DNA from: CAZBWP01 sp964630265
GTDB taxonomy: Bacteria > Pseudomonadota > Alphaproteobacteria > Rhodospirillales > Defluviicoccaceae
Length of the DNA: 64,000 nt
Reading direction: 5' to 3'
Assembly (NCBI GenBank): GCA_964630265.1
Contig: CAZVRW010000003.1
Coordinates: forward strand, 20,783 to 84,782
Shown: positions 33,916-44,331 of the stretch, one piece after another
Position numbering within the stretch: the stretch's first letter is position 1
Layout of the letters: each line of letters starts with the position of its first letter
Program-made: the position numbers and the translations under genes
Notes under the pieces: model-generated
What the model saw: the letters and a program-made list of their open reading frames with translations, nothing else
Told to the model about the DNA's origin: nothing
Database searches by the model: none

Positions 33916-35079
33916 ATGACACACCGCGTGCTTTTCTATGTGCAACACCTGCTCGGTGTCGGTCACGTCAAGCGGGCCTCGGTGCTGGCGCGCGCCATGG
34001 CTGCGGCGGGACTGGACGTCAGCGTCGTGCTCGGCGGTCCGGAGGTGGAGGGCATCAGCTTCACCGGCTGCGCCCGCATTCCCCTCCCGCCGGTGCATGC
34101 CGCCGACGACGCGATCAAGACGCTGGTCGATGCCAGCGGTGCGCCATTCGACTCGGAGTTGCGGGAGCTGCGCACCGATCACCTGCTTCGCGCTTTCGAG
34201 ATGCTGCGGCCCGAGACGCTGTTGATCGAACAGTTTCCCTTCGGCCGCCGCGCCTTCCGCGAGGAATTGCTGTCACTGCTGGCGGCCGCGCGCCTCGCCG
34301 AGCCGCGGCCGCGGATCCTGTCGTCCGTGCGTGACGTGGTGGTCCGCAAGGCGCGGCCGGATCGCAACGTCGAGATGGTCCGCTGGGCGGCGAGTTTGTT
34401 CGACGGAATCCTCGTGCACGGCGATCCCGCCCTGATCCGCCTGGAGGCGTCGCTGCCCGAGGTGGCGATGATGGCCGATCGCCTGCGCTACACCGGCTAT
34501 GTGGTGGAGCCGCAGGCGGTGGAGCACCCCGAGCGCGTCGCCGGGCGCGGCGAGGTCGTCGTGTCCGCCGGCGGTGGCGCCGTCGGCCTGCCGCTGCTGC
34601 AGATGGCGCTGGCCGCCCGTCCGCTCTCCCGCCTGGCCGACCGGCCGTGGCGGCTGATCACCGGGACCAACCTGCCGACCGAGGCGTTCGATCGCCTGGC
34701 CTGGGCGGCGCCGGACGGGGTGGTCGTCGATCGCTGGCGGACCGACATGGCGGACCTGCTCGGCAACTGCGTTCTCTCGATCTCCCAGGCCGGCTACAAT
34801 ACCATCGCGGATGTGTTGGCGGCGCGGGCGCGGGCAGTGGTGGTGCCGTTCGCCGCCGAGGGGCAGACGGAGCAGTCTTTGCGTGCCGAGATGCTTGCGA
34901 AACGCGGCGTCCTCGGTATGGTCGCATCGGAAAAGGCAACGCCCGAAACGCTGGCGCGCGCCGTCGATGCCGCCATGGAGGCTGCGCCGGCGCCGTTCGC
35001 CGTCGACCTGATGGGTGCACCAACGACGGCACGGATCATCGCGGCCGCCGGCCGCGAGACCGCCGTCGCGGAGGCGTGA
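33916..35079 (+). CDS. MurG/GT28-like glycosyltransferase family protein
   Basis: A 387-residue GT-B-type protein paralogous in design to the one at 30250-31482: RVLFYVQHLLGVGHVKRASVLARAMAAAGL at the start, VVVSAGGGAVGLPLLQMAL in the middle, and SISQAGYNTIADVLAARARAVVVPFAAEGQTEQSLRAEML near the end. The GYNT motif is shared by both. It starts 45 bases after the GT4 gene. The deacetylase follows five bases after its stop. Confidence 0.8.
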   Translation: MTHRVLFYVQHLLGVGHVKRASVLARAMAAAGLDVSVVLGGPEVEGISFTGCARIPLPPVHAADDAIKTLVDASGAPFDSELRELRTDHLLRAFEMLRPETLLIEQFPFGRRAFREELLSLLAAARLAEPRPRILSSVRDVVVRKARPDRNVEMVRWAASLFDGILVHGDPALIRLEASLPEVAMMADRLRYTGYVVEPQAVEHPERVAGRGEVVVSAGGGAVGLPLLQMALAARPLSRLADRPWRLITGTNLPTEAFDRLAWAAPDGVVVDRWRTDMADLLGNCVLSISQAGYNTIADVLAARARAVVVPFAAEGQTEQSLRAEMLAKRGVLGMVASEKATPETLARAVDAAMEAAPAPFAVDLMGAPTTARIIAAAGRETAVAEA

Positions 35080-35084
35080 GAGCA

Positions 35085-35858
35085 ATGGCCGAGACCGCGG
35101 AATGGGCCGGCTGGGACGGGCTCGCAGCGGAGCTGGATGCCTGGCAACGGGCCGGACGACAGGCGACGTTCTGGTGGCGCGACGACGACGCGACGCGCCA
35201 GACGCTGCCGCTTGACCGGCTGCTCGATCTTGGAGCCCGGCTGGCAGTGCCGCTGGCCCTGGCGGTGATCCCGCGCGACGCTGACGAAAGTCTCGCCGGC
35301 GCCCTCGGCGGCCGTTCCGATGTCGCCGTCCTGCAGCACGGTTTCGCCCACGCCAACCATGCGCCCGGCGAGGACCGGCAGGAGGAGCATGGCCCGCACC
35401 GACCGCGCGACGTGATGCTGGACGAGATCGCCGACGGCTGGCGGCGGCTGGAGCGTTTCCCGACCCGGCTGCCGGTGATGGTCGCGCCGTGGAACCGAAT
35501 GGACGCGAGCCTGGTCGCCCATCTGCCCGTCGCCGGCTTGGCGGCGGTCTCCACCCTCGGCCCGCGCGATGCCGCCGCGCCAGCCCCCGGGGTCCGGCGC
35601 ACCAATGTGCACGTGGATATCGTCGATTGGCAGGGCGGCGGCGGCTTCATGGGTGACGACCGAGTGCTGGCGCAGGTCATCAACCACCTGGCGGCCCGCC
35701 GGACCGGCCACTGCGACGCCGACGAGCCCACCGGCCTGATGACCCACCACCTGTTCCACGACGAGGGCTGCTGGGACTTCGTCGAGCGATTTCTGGCGGC
35801 GACGCTGCGCCATCCCGCCGCCGGCTGGCGTCCCGCGCAGCGGGCGTTCTGGCCATGA
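35085..35858 (+). CDS. Polysaccharide deacetylase family protein
   Basis: A 257-residue NodB-like deacetylase. The metal-dependent catalytic features are an Asp cluster WWRDDDA (33-35) and HGFAHANH (His85, His89, His92), followed by PVMVAPWNRMD. It lacks a signal peptide, so it probably acts in the cytoplasm on a nucleotide- or lipid-linked sugar made by the neighbouring glycosyltransferases. GGAGG lies about ten bases upstream of ATG 35085. Its stop overlaps the next start (ATGA). Confidence 0.85.
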   Translation: MAETAEWAGWDGLAAELDAWQRAGRQATFWWRDDDATRQTLPLDRLLDLGARLAVPLALAVIPRDADESLAGALGGRSDVAVLQHGFAHANHAPGEDRQEEHGPHRPRDVMLDEIADGWRRLERFPTRLPVMVAPWNRMDASLVAHLPVAGLAAVSTLGPRDAAAPAPGVRRTNVHVDIVDWQGGGGFMGDDRVLAQVINHLAARRTGHCDADEPTGLMTHHLFHDEGCWDFVERFLAATLRHPAAGWRPAQRAFWP

Positions 35859-36373
35859 CCGTGCTCGCCTATCCCCGCCGCGTCGTGCTCGCCGACTACG
35901 CCCGCGCTTGCGCCGGTCTGGCCATCCTCGGCGCTCCCCTCGTCGCCGCCGAGACCGCTCCGGTGGTCACCGCCCTGCTCGCCGCCGGGGTCGTGCTGTT
36001 CCTGGTGTACGGCCTGCGCACCGTCTGGCTGCAGTCCCTGCGCGTCCGCGTCGACGGCGATGGCATCGGGCGACTGCGACCGCTGCCGCGAACGATCCCC
36101 TGGCGGGAGCTGCGGGGCCTCCGCCTCGCCTATTACTCGACGCGGCGCGACCGCAGCGGCGGCTGGCTGCAACTCACGCTGACCGGCGCCGGCGGGCGGG
36201 TCGTTGTCGACTCCCGGCTCGACGGCTTCGCCCTGCTGACGGCGCGGGCCGTCACCGCGGCGACGGCGAACGGGATCCCGCTCGACCCGGCGACGGCCGC
36301 AAACCTCACGGCGCTGGGGGAACGGCGCGCCGAGGGACCGGGGCATCCGCTGACGGCCGGCGTTCGGCGATGA
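35855..36373 (+). CDS. Membrane protein with PH-like domain
   Basis: A 172-residue protein with two adjacent membrane helices (about 18-55) followed by a soluble region with alternating strands (VRVDGDGIGRL, TIPWRELRGLRL, GGWLQLTLTGAGGRVVVDSRL), the pattern of bacterial PH-like (YdbT/DUF304-type) domains. I cannot assign a function. The start and stop both overlap neighbours by four bases (ATGA), so it is translated with the deacetylase and the ABC ATPase gene. Confidence 0.75.
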   Translation: MTVLAYPRRVVLADYARACAGLAILGAPLVAAETAPVVTALLAAGVVLFLVYGLRTVWLQSLRVRVDGDGIGRLRPLPRTIPWRELRGLRLAYYSTRRDRSGGWLQLTLTGAGGRVVVDSRLDGFALLTARAVTAATANGIPLDPATAANLTALGERRAEGPGHPLTAGVRR

Positions 36374-38265
36374 CCGACCTGCTGCAGGTCAACGACCTCC
36401 AGGTCGAGTTCACCACCGCCGCCGGTGTGCTTCGCGCGGTCGACGGGGTCAGCTTCCGGGTGCGCCCCGGCGGCGCCACGGCCCTCGTCGGCGAGTCCGG
36501 CTCGGGAAAATCGGTCACCGCCCAGGCGATCCTCGGCATCCTGCCGCGGGTCGGCCGCGTCGCCGGCGGCGAGATCCTGTTCGCCGATCCCCACCACGAC
36601 GGCGCCGCCGTCGATCTCGCGAAAATCCCTCCGGAAAGCGAGGCCTACCGGGCGATCCGCGGTGACAACATCTCGATCATCTTCCAGGAGCCGATGACGT
36701 CGCTGTCGCCGCTGCACACCATCGGCGACCAGATCGGCGAGGTGTTGCTGCTGCACCGGCGGATGAATCGCAAGGCCGCGCGCAGCGCCGCGGTGGACAT
36801 GCTGCGGCTCGTCGGATTTCCCGATCCCGTTCGCGCCTTCGACACCTATCCCTTCGAGTTGTCCGGCGGCTTGCGCCAGCGGGCGATGATCGCCATGGCG
36901 CTGATCTGCCGACCGGCGCTGCTCATCGCCGACGAGCCGAGCACCGCGCTCGATGTCACCATCCAGGCGCAGATCCTCAAGTTGATCGCCGATCTGCGCT
37001 CCGAACTGCAAATGGCGCTGCTCCTGATCACGCACGACCTGGGCGTCGTCGCCAACGTCGCCGAGGAGGTCGTGGTGATGTATCACGGCCGCATCATGGA
37101 GAGCGGGCCGCTGCGCGACATCTACACCGATCCGCAGCATCCCTACCTGAAGGCGCTGCTCCGCGCCGTCCCGCACTTCAACATGACGGCGGGCGAACGA
37201 CTGCAGCCCTTGCGCGAGATCGAGTATCGCGCCGGCCATCTGCTCGCCCTGCGGGCCGCCGAGGACACGGTCAGCGAGACCGGTGGGGCGCTGCTGTCGG
37301 TCCGCCACCTCAACAAGAGCTTCGCCACCCGCAAGACGGCGGGACTGTTCGGCACCGGCGCACCGGTTGCGATCCGGGCGGTCGACAACGTCAGCTTCGA
37401 CATCAAACGTGGCGGCTGCCTCGGCTTGGTCGGCGAGAGCGGCTGCGGCAAGACGACCGTCAGCAAGATCCTGATGCGGGCCATCGCCCCCGATTCCGGC
37501 AGCGTCACCTACCATGACGCCAGCGGCCCGATCGACGTGCTGAGCCTGAAACCGAAGGCGTTGATCGCGTTTCGCCGGCGCATCCAGTACGTCTTCCAGG
37601 ATCCCTTCGGCTCACTCAACCCGCGGATGACCGTGTTCGAAATCCTGAGCGAACCGCTGGTCATCCACGCGGTCGGTGACGCCGACTATCGGCGCGAGAT
37701 GGTCGTCGAACTGATGCGGGTGGTCGGCCTCGACCCGCGTCACCTGAACCGCTATCCGCACAGCTTCTCCGGCGGCCAGCGGCAGCGCATCGGCATCGCC
37801 CGGGCGTTGGCGCTGAAGCCGGACATGCTGATCTGCGACGAGCCCGTCTCCGCGCTCGACGTCTCGGTCCAGGCGCAGATCCTCAATCTTCTGAAGGATT
37901 TGCAGAGCGAACTGGGGCTCACCTATCTGTTCATCTCGCACAATCTCGCCGTCGTCGACTACATGGCCGACCGCATCGCCGTGATGTGCGCCGGCCGGCT
38001 GGTGGAAGAAGCGCCGCGCGAGGCGCTGTTCCGCAATCCGGTGCATCCCTACACCCGGGCGCTGCTCGCCGCGGTACCGTTTCCCGACCCCGACCGCCGG
38101 CTCGACTTCACGGCGCTGATGGACGGCCGCGCGTCGATTCCGGAAGCTTGGCCCGACCCGTTCACCGCCGGTCCGGACGACGATGCCGCGCTCTTCGATC
38201 TGGGGTCCGGACACTACGTGCGGGCGCGGTCGGCGCCATCGAGTGGAGCGAGGAAGGTGGCATGA
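36370..38265 (+). CDS. Oligopeptide-type ABC importer, fused double ATPase
   Basis: A 631-residue protein with two complete DppD/DppF-like ATPase domains in tandem, as in YejF or GsiA. Domain 1: Walker [10 protein letters not shown], signature LSGGLRQR, Walker [13 protein letters not shown]. Domain 2: [29 protein letters not shown]. Each is followed by the HPYLKALL / HPYTRALL peptide-ABC extension. All catalytic residues are present. It powers the permeases encoded at 42174-44323 and is translationally coupled to the genes on both sides. Confidence 0.95.
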   Translation: MTDLLQVNDLQVEFTTAAGVLRAVDGVSFRVRPGGATALVGESGSGKSVTAQAILGILPRVGRVAGGEILFADPHHDGAAVDLAKIPPESEAYRAIRGDNISIIFQEPMTSLSPLHTIGDQIGEVLLLHRRMNRKAARSAAVDMLRLVGFPDPVRAFDTYPFELSGGLRQRAMIAMALICRPALLIADEPSTALDVTIQAQILKLIADLRSELQMALLLITHDLGVVANVAEEVVVMYHGRIMESGPLRDIYTDPQHPYLKALLRAVPHFNMTAGERLQPLREIEYRAGHLLALRAAEDTVSETGGALLSVRHLNKSFATRKTAGLFGTGAPVAIRAVDNVSFDIKRGGCLGLVGESGCGKTTVSKILMRAIAPDSGSVTYHDASGPIDVLSLKPKALIAFRRRIQYVFQDPFGSLNPRMTVFEILSEPLVIHAVGDADYRREMVVELMRVVGLDPRHLNRYPHSFSGGQRQRIGIARALALKPDMLICDEPVSALDVSVQAQILNLLKDLQSELGLTYLFISHNLAVVDYMADRIAVMCAGRLVEEAPREALFRNPVHPYTRALLAAVPFPDPDRRLDFTALMDGRASIPEAWPDPFTAGPDDDAALFDLGSGHYVRARSAPSSGARKVA

Positions 38266-40151
38266 GAACGATGCTTGCGATGGCGCTGGCCGGCTGGCTG
38301 GTGGCGCTCGTTGCCGCACCGGCGACGGCCGCGGAGGAACCGCCCGCCCTGGCACCGCGCGTCGCCGATGGCACCCTGCCGCCACTCGCCGAGCGCCTGC
38401 CGGACCGCCCGCGCGTGATCGACCTGGAAAGCGTCGGCAAAACACCCGGACGCTATGGCGGAACGCTCAAGAGCCTTGTCGGACGACCCGCCGACGTCCG
38501 CTTCCTCGTGGTCTGGGGCTACGCCCGGCTCGTCGGCTACGACACGGCATGGGACTTGGTGCCGGACATCCTGGAGCGCGTCGACAACGACGGTGACCGG
38601 GTGTTCACCCTGCACCTGCGCCCCGGGCACCGCTGGTCGGACGGCCACCCCTTCACCGCCGAGGACTTCCGCTTCTATTGGGAGGACGTCCTCAACAACC
38701 CGGTGCTCTCGCCGCAGGGGCCGCCATCCTTCCTGCGTGTCCATGGTGCGCCGCCGCGCTTCGAAGTCCTGAATGAAACCACCGTCCGCTATGCCTGGGA
38801 CGCGCCCAACCGGGCGTTCCTGCCGGCGCTGGCCGGCAGCCGGCCCGAGTTCCTGTACCAGCCGGCGCACTATCTGCAACGGTTTCACGCCCGCTACGGC
38901 GACGTCGCACCCGACTGGGCCAGTGATTTCCGGGACGCGTCGGCGCAATACCGCAACACCAATCCGCAGCTGCCCTCCCTGCAACCCTGGGTGCATGCCG
39001 AGGCGACCCCCGACGGACGCTTCGTCTTCGCCCGCAACCCCTTCTTCCATCGCGTCGACGGCGCCGGCCAACAACTCCCCTACATCGACCAGGTCGAGCT
39101 GCGCGTCGTCGATCCGGCGGAGATCCCACGGCGTGTCGCCGACGGCGAAGCCGATCTGCAGGCCCTCGGTCTCAGTTTCGAGCACTTCGCCATGCTCAAG
39201 CTCGCCGAGGCCCGGACCGACATGGTCGTCGAGTTGTGGGTGACGGCCGCGGGTTCGGAAGTCGCGCTCTATCCCAATCTGACCGCCAGCGATCCGACGT
39301 GGCAGGATCTGCTGCGCCAAGCGGACTTCCGTCGCGCCCTGTCGCTGGCTATCGACCGTGCGGCCATCAACCAACTGGTCTTCCACGGCCTCGGCATCGC
39401 CGCCGCCAACACCGTGTTGCGGGAGAGCCCCCTCTATCAGCCGGATTTCGAAACGGCGTGGACGAGCCACGACCCGGTGACGGCGGCGACGCTGCTCGAC
39501 GGCCTCGGCCTCGAGCGCACCGGCGCCGACGGCTGGCGGCGGCTGCCCGACGGTCGGCCGCTCGATCTCGTCATCGCCGCGACGGCCGAGCGGCCGAGCA
39601 GTCTGGAAGTGCTCAGGCTGGTCGCCGACGCCTGGTCGGGCGTCGGACTGGCGACGCGAGTCGAGACCATGCCCCGCGACGAACTGCGCCGGCGCGCACT
39701 CGCCGGTGACATCGTGATGTCGGCGTGGAAAGGTTTGGAGAACGGCGTGCCGGGTCCGAACTGGCCACCGTCGGAACTGGTCCCCTCGGAGGCCGTGCAG
39801 CTTGGCTGGCCGGCGTGGGGGCTGTATGTTGAATCAGGCGGGTTCACCGGCCGTCCGGTGGATGATCCCGCAGTCGCGCGCTTGGTTTTCCTGGCCAAGG
39901 CCTGGGAGACGGCGGAGAACCGCGCCGAACGCGCGGCGGCGTGGCGGGGCCTACTCGCTTGGCACGCCGAGAACGTCTTCAGCATCGGCACGGTCCACGG
40001 CGTGCCGCAGCCCGTTGTTCGGCGGCAAGGGCTGCGCAACGTTCCGGCAGACGCGATTTACAATTGGGAACCGGGTGCATACTTCGGATTGTATGGGCCA
40101 CCCGCGTTCTGGTTCGACACAGATCCCCAGGGTCCCCGGCCGCCGCGGTAG
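38262..40151 (+). CDS. ABC importer substrate-binding protein (family 5), first copy
   Basis: A 629-residue periplasmic binding protein with a signal peptide (MALAGWLVALVAAPATAAEE). Family 5 features are HLRPGHRWSDGHPFTAEDFRFYWEDVL, then FRRALSLAIDRAAINQ and SPLYQPDF. Family 5 proteins bind peptides, nickel or other solutes. It overlaps the ATPase stop by four bases and has AGGAAGG upstream. The next gene is a close paralogue, pointing to tandem duplication and perhaps different ligands. Confidence 0.93.
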   Translation: MRTMLAMALAGWLVALVAAPATAAEEPPALAPRVADGTLPPLAERLPDRPRVIDLESVGKTPGRYGGTLKSLVGRPADVRFLVVWGYARLVGYDTAWDLVPDILERVDNDGDRVFTLHLRPGHRWSDGHPFTAEDFRFYWEDVLNNPVLSPQGPPSFLRVHGAPPRFEVLNETTVRYAWDAPNRAFLPALAGSRPEFLYQPAHYLQRFHARYGDVAPDWASDFRDASAQYRNTNPQLPSLQPWVHAEATPDGRFVFARNPFFHRVDGAGQQLPYIDQVELRVVDPAEIPRRVADGEADLQALGLSFEHFAMLKLAEARTDMVVELWVTAAGSEVALYPNLTASDPTWQDLLRQADFRRALSLAIDRAAINQLVFHGLGIAAANTVLRESPLYQPDFETAWTSHDPVTAATLLDGLGLERTGADGWRRLPDGRPLDLVIAATAERPSSLEVLRLVADAWSGVGLATRVETMPRDELRRRALAGDIVMSAWKGLENGVPGPNWPPSELVPSEAVQLGWPAWGLYVESGGFTGRPVDDPAVARLVFLAKAWETAENRAERAAAWRGLLAWHAENVFSIGTVHGVPQPVVRRQGLRNVPADAIYNWEPGAYFGLYGPPAFWFDTDPQGPRPPR

Positions 40152-40190
40152 CGGCCTGCGGCTGACCACAAGCGAAGCGGAGAGCCTTCG

Positions 40191-42110
40191 ATGACGCGCA
40201 CCCTGATCAGCATCGCCGCTGCCATGACGGTGGTCGGACTGCTTGCCTTCCCGGCCGTGTCGCAGACGGCGATGGAAGAGCCGCCGTTCTTCGCGGAGTG
40301 GGTGGCGCGCGGCGACCTGCCACCGGTTGCCGAACGCCTGCCGGAAACGCCCTCGGTGGTCGACCTCGCGGCGCTGGGCAAGGAGCCGGGCGCCTATGGC
40401 GGCACCCTCCGCACGCTGATGGGGCGGGCGCAGGATACCCGGATGATGGTGGTTTACGGCTATGCGCGCCTTGTCGCCTATGACGCCGGCTGGAACCTTC
40501 GGCCCGACATTCTGGAGCGGTTCGAGGTGGACGAGGGGCGGATCTTCACCTTCTACCTGCGCAAGGGGCACAAATGGTCGGACGGCCATCCCTTCACCGC
40601 CGAGGATTTCCGCTACTACTGGGAAGACGTCATCGCGCATGAGGAGATGTCGCCCGGCGGCATGCCCATGTTCCTGCGCGTCGACGGCCAGCCGCCGACC
40701 GTCGAGGTGATCGACGAAACCACCGTCCGCTATTCCTGGGACAAGCCCAACCGCGCCTTCCTGCCGGCGCTTGCCGGCGCTCGGCCGGAATTCATCTATC
40801 AGCCGTCGCACTATTTGAAGCAGTTCCACGCGGAGTACGCCGATCCCGTCGAGTTGGCACGACGCGTCAGCGATGCCGGCCAGCGCAACTGGATCGCCCT
40901 GCACTACAAGCATGCCGCGCAATACAAGAACGACAATCCGCAGTTGCCGACACTGCAGCCCTGGCGCCTGGTGACCGAACCGCCGGCGAGCTACTTCGTC
41001 TTCGAACGCAATCCGTTCTACCACTGCGTCGACCCCGAGGGCCGTCAGCTCCCCTACATCGACGCGATCACGTTCCCGGTCGTCAATGCCAAGCTGATCC
41101 CGGCGAAGACGGCGGCCGGCGACAGCGACTTGCAGGCACGCGGCCTCGGCTTCGAGAACTTCGCAATCCTGAAACAGGGTGAGAAGCGGCACGACTTCAC
41201 CGTCAGGCTCTGGCGGTCGGGGGCGGGCTCCGAAATGGCGCTCTATCCTAATCTTAACACCCGTGATCCGGTGTGGCGCGCGGTGCTCAGGGAGCCCAAG
41301 GTGCGGCAGGCGATGTCGTTGGCGATCGACCGGTCGGAGATCAACCAGACGGTGTTCTTCGGCCTCGCCGACGAAGGTGCGAACACGATCCTCCCCGAGA
41401 GCCCGTTGTACGAAGACCGCTTCGCCCGCGCCTACACCGAATTTGATTTGGCGAAAGCCAGGGACCTGCTCGACGCCGCCGGACTGTCGAAGACCGACGG
41501 CCGCGGCATCCGCTTGCTGCCGAATGGCGAGCCGTTCGAGATCATCGTCGAGACGGCGGGCGAGGATCCGGTGGAGACCGACGTGCTGCAGTTGGTCCGA
41601 GACACCTGGGCGCAGGTCGGCATCAAGATGCACATCAAGCCGCTGCAACGGGAGGTATGGCGCAACCGGATCGTCTCCGGCGCCACCGTCATGTCGATCT
41701 GGAAGGGCATGGAAAACGCCCTGCCGACACCGTCGATGCCCCCGAGCGAGTTGGCGCCGACCAGCCAGTTGCAGTACATGTGGCCGCGCTGGGGACAGTT
41801 CGCGGAAACCCAGGGGCAGGCCGGGGAACCGGTCGACCTGGAGCCGGTCGTCGAACTCGTCGCCCTGCAGCAGAACTGGGAGCGCGCCACCGACGACGAC
41901 GAGCGCGCGGCCATCTGGAAGCGAATGCTGGGGATCCATGCCGACCATGTGTTCAGCATCGGCCTCGTCCGCGCGGTCCCGCAGCCAGTGGTGGTCAGCA
42001 ATAGCCTCCGCAACGTGCCGGAAAAAGGCATCTACAACTGGGAGCCGGGGGCACACTTCGGCGTTCACCGCCCGGATACCTTCTGGTTCGCCGAAGGCCA
42101 CCGGAACTGA
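40191..42110 (+). CDS. ABC importer substrate-binding protein (family 5), second copy
   Basis: A 639-residue paralogue of the preceding gene, colinear over its whole length (YLRKGHKWSDGHPFTAEDFRYYWEDVI, RQAMSLAIDRSEINQTVFFG, ESPLYEDRF, NWEPGAHFG). It has a signal peptide ending near AVSQTAMEE. GGAG lies eight bases upstream of ATG. The insert SDAGQRNWIALHYKHAAQYK is longer than in copy one. Both precede the permease genes. Confidence 0.93.
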   Translation: MTRTLISIAAAMTVVGLLAFPAVSQTAMEEPPFFAEWVARGDLPPVAERLPETPSVVDLAALGKEPGAYGGTLRTLMGRAQDTRMMVVYGYARLVAYDAGWNLRPDILERFEVDEGRIFTFYLRKGHKWSDGHPFTAEDFRYYWEDVIAHEEMSPGGMPMFLRVDGQPPTVEVIDETTVRYSWDKPNRAFLPALAGARPEFIYQPSHYLKQFHAEYADPVELARRVSDAGQRNWIALHYKHAAQYKNDNPQLPTLQPWRLVTEPPASYFVFERNPFYHCVDPEGRQLPYIDAITFPVVNAKLIPAKTAAGDSDLQARGLGFENFAILKQGEKRHDFTVRLWRSGAGSEMALYPNLNTRDPVWRAVLREPKVRQAMSLAIDRSEINQTVFFGLADEGANTILPESPLYEDRFARAYTEFDLAKARDLLDAAGLSKTDGRGIRLLPNGEPFEIIVETAGEDPVETDVLQLVRDTWAQVGIKMHIKPLQREVWRNRIVSGATVMSIWKGMENALPTPSMPPSELAPTSQLQYMWPRWGQFAETQGQAGEPVDLEPVVELVALQQNWERATDDDERAAIWKRMLGIHADHVFSIGLVRAVPQPVVVSNSLRNVPEKGIYNWEPGAHFGVHRPDTFWFAEGHRN

Positions 42111-42173
42111 GGACGACCGTCCTGCTGCGGCAGCGGTAATCGATCGTCGAAAGCGCGCGAGGTTTCCCGGCCA

Positions 42174-43172
42174 ATGCTGACCTATCTCGTGCGGCGCATC
42201 CTGACGATGCTGATGACGTTACTCGTCATCAGCGCGCTGGTGTTCATCATCATCCAATTGCCGCCCGGCGACTATCTCTCCAGCCACATTGCGCAGTTGG
42301 AAAGCCAGGGCGAACTCGTCCCGCATGAAAAGATCGAGTTTCTGCGCCGCCAGTACGGTCTCGACCGCCCGCTGCACGAACAGTATTTCGTCTGGCTGTT
42401 CGGCCTGATCCAGGGCGACCTCGGCTATTCCTTCGAATACAATCTGCCGGTGCGCGACGTCATCGGCGACCGAATTCTTCTGACGATCGTCCTGAACTTC
42501 GCCACCATTATCTTCATCTATGTCGTATCCTTCCCGATCGGCGTCTATTCCGCCACCCATCAATACACCTGGGGGGACCACGGCCTGACGTTCATCGGCT
42601 TCATCGGTCTTGCCACGCCGAACTTCTTGCTGGCGTTGATCCTCATGTATCTGGCGAACGTCTGGTTCGGAACGTCGATCGGCACGTTGATGGCCGAAGA
42701 GTACCTGAACGAGCCCTGGTCATGGGCCAAGGTGCTCTCGGTGCTGGAGCATCTCTGGGTGCCGGTCGTCGTCATCGGCACCTCGGGCACCGCCGGCATG
42801 ATCCGCCGGCTCCGCGCCAATCTGCTCGACGAGTTGCAGAAGCAATATGTCGTCACCGGGCGCGCCAAGGGCCTGCCGCCCGGCAAGCTGTTGCGCAAGT
42901 ATCCCCTGCGCATGGCCTTGAACCCGTTCGTCGCCGACATCGGTAACCTGTTGCCGCAGATCGTCTCGGGCTCGGTCATCGTGTCCGCCGTGATGTCGCT
43001 CCAGACGACGGGGCCGATGCTGCTGTCGGCGCTGCAGAGCCAAGACATGTATCTCGCCGGCTCGTTCCTCATCTTCCTGGCCGCGCTGACCGTCGTCGGC
43101 ATGTTCCTGTCCGACGTCCTGCTCGCCGTGCTCGATCCCCGCATCCGTATGGGCGCCGGAGCCGCGCGATGA
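42174..43172 (+). CDS. ABC importer permease (DppB/YejB-like)
   Basis: A 332-residue inner-membrane permease. It opens TYLVRRILTMLMTLLVISALVFIIIQLPPGD, typical of peptide-ABC permease 1, with LRRQYGLDRPLHEQYF and the EAA loop region VTGRAKGLPPGKLLRKYPLRMALNPFV. Six membrane helices are expected. The second permease overlaps it (ATGA at 43169). Confidence 0.93.
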   Translation: MLTYLVRRILTMLMTLLVISALVFIIIQLPPGDYLSSHIAQLESQGELVPHEKIEFLRRQYGLDRPLHEQYFVWLFGLIQGDLGYSFEYNLPVRDVIGDRILLTIVLNFATIIFIYVVSFPIGVYSATHQYTWGDHGLTFIGFIGLATPNFLLALILMYLANVWFGTSIGTLMAEEYLNEPWSWAKVLSVLEHLWVPVVVIGTSGTAGMIRRLRANLLDELQKQYVVTGRAKGLPPGKLLRKYPLRMALNPFVADIGNLLPQIVSGSVIVSAVMSLQTTGPMLLSALQSQDMYLAGSFLIFLAALTVVGMFLSDVLLAVLDPRIRMGAGAAR

Positions 43173-44323
43173 CCGATCGCCTGCCGCACTACGTCTCCAA
43201 GGCGCCCTTCAACGTCTATTCCATCGAGGCGCTGACGCCCGATCAAGAACGTTACTACATGGCGTCGCAGTGGAAGATGATCTGGTGGCGCTTCCGGCGG
43301 CACAAGCTGGCGGTGGTTGCGTCGGTGATCCTGTTGCTGTCCTACATCTCGATCGCCTTTGTCGAATTCCTGGCGCCGTATGGCCTGCACACCCGCAACG
43401 TCCAGTTCATTTACGCGCCCCCGCAGGCCGTCCGGCTGGTCCACGAGGGCGAATTCGTCGGCCCGTTCGTCTACGGCCTGAAGTTCGAGTTGAACCTGGA
43501 GACGCTGAAGCGGGAATACGTCGTCGACCGCACCGACATCCAGCGCATCCGCTTTCTGTGCCGCGGCGAGCCCTACCAACTCTTCGGTTTCATTCCCGCC
43601 GGCACGCACCTGATCTGCCCCGCCGAGGGGGGCACCCTGTTCCTGCTCGGCACCGACCGGCTGGGGCGGGACATGGCGTCGCGGCTGCTCTACGGCGGCC
43701 GGATCTCGCTCACCGTCGGGCTGATCGGCATCACCATCAGTTTCCTGCTCGGCATCACCATCGGCGGCCTCGCCGGATATTTCGGCGGTTGGGTCGACAA
43801 CATCGTCCAGCGCCTCATCGAGATTCTCCGCTCACTGCCCGAACTGCCGCTGTGGATGGCGCTGTCGGCGGCGCTCCCCATCACCTGGAGCCCGATTCTG
43901 GTGTTTCTCGGAATCACCGTAATCCTCGGATTGCTCGACTGGCCGGGCCTCGCCCGCGCCGTCCGCTCGAAGCTGCTGGCGCTGCGCGAGGAGGACTTCT
44001 GCCAGGCGGCGCGGCTGATGGGGGCGAAGCCTTCGCGCATCATCGGCCGCCATCTCCTGCCCAACTTCATGAGCCATCTGATCGCCTCGGCGACCCTGTC
44101 GATTCCATCGATGATCCTCGGCGAAACGGCGCTGAGCTTTCTCGGCCTCGGTCTCCGACCACCGATCACCAGTTGGGGGGTGCTGCTGACCGAGGCCCAG
44201 AACATCGAGGCGGTCGCCCTCTACCCATGGCTGTTGACGCCAATGATCCCGGTGATCGTCACGGTCCTCGCCTTCAACTTCATGGGTGACGGCCTGCGCG
44301 ATGCGGCCGATCCGTATTCCTGA
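43169..44323 (+). CDS. ABC importer permease (DppC/YejE-like)
   Basis: A 384-residue permease with a large soluble loop (about residues 60-170) between helix one and the core, as in YejE. LGTDRLGRDMASRLLYGGRISLTVGLIGITISFLLG and the EAA loop EDFCQAARLMGAKPSRIIGRHLLPNFM are family hallmarks. It is the last gene of the run starting at 30250. Confidence 0.93.
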   Translation: MTDRLPHYVSKAPFNVYSIEALTPDQERYYMASQWKMIWWRFRRHKLAVVASVILLLSYISIAFVEFLAPYGLHTRNVQFIYAPPQAVRLVHEGEFVGPFVYGLKFELNLETLKREYVVDRTDIQRIRFLCRGEPYQLFGFIPAGTHLICPAEGGTLFLLGTDRLGRDMASRLLYGGRISLTVGLIGITISFLLGITIGGLAGYFGGWVDNIVQRLIEILRSLPELPLWMALSAALPITWSPILVFLGITVILGLLDWPGLARAVRSKLLALREEDFCQAARLMGAKPSRIIGRHLLPNFMSHLIASATLSIPSMILGETALSFLGLGLRPPITSWGVLLTEAQNIEAVALYPWLLTPMIPVIVTVLAFNFMGDGLRDAADPYS

Positions 44324-44331
44324 GGGCCCCC

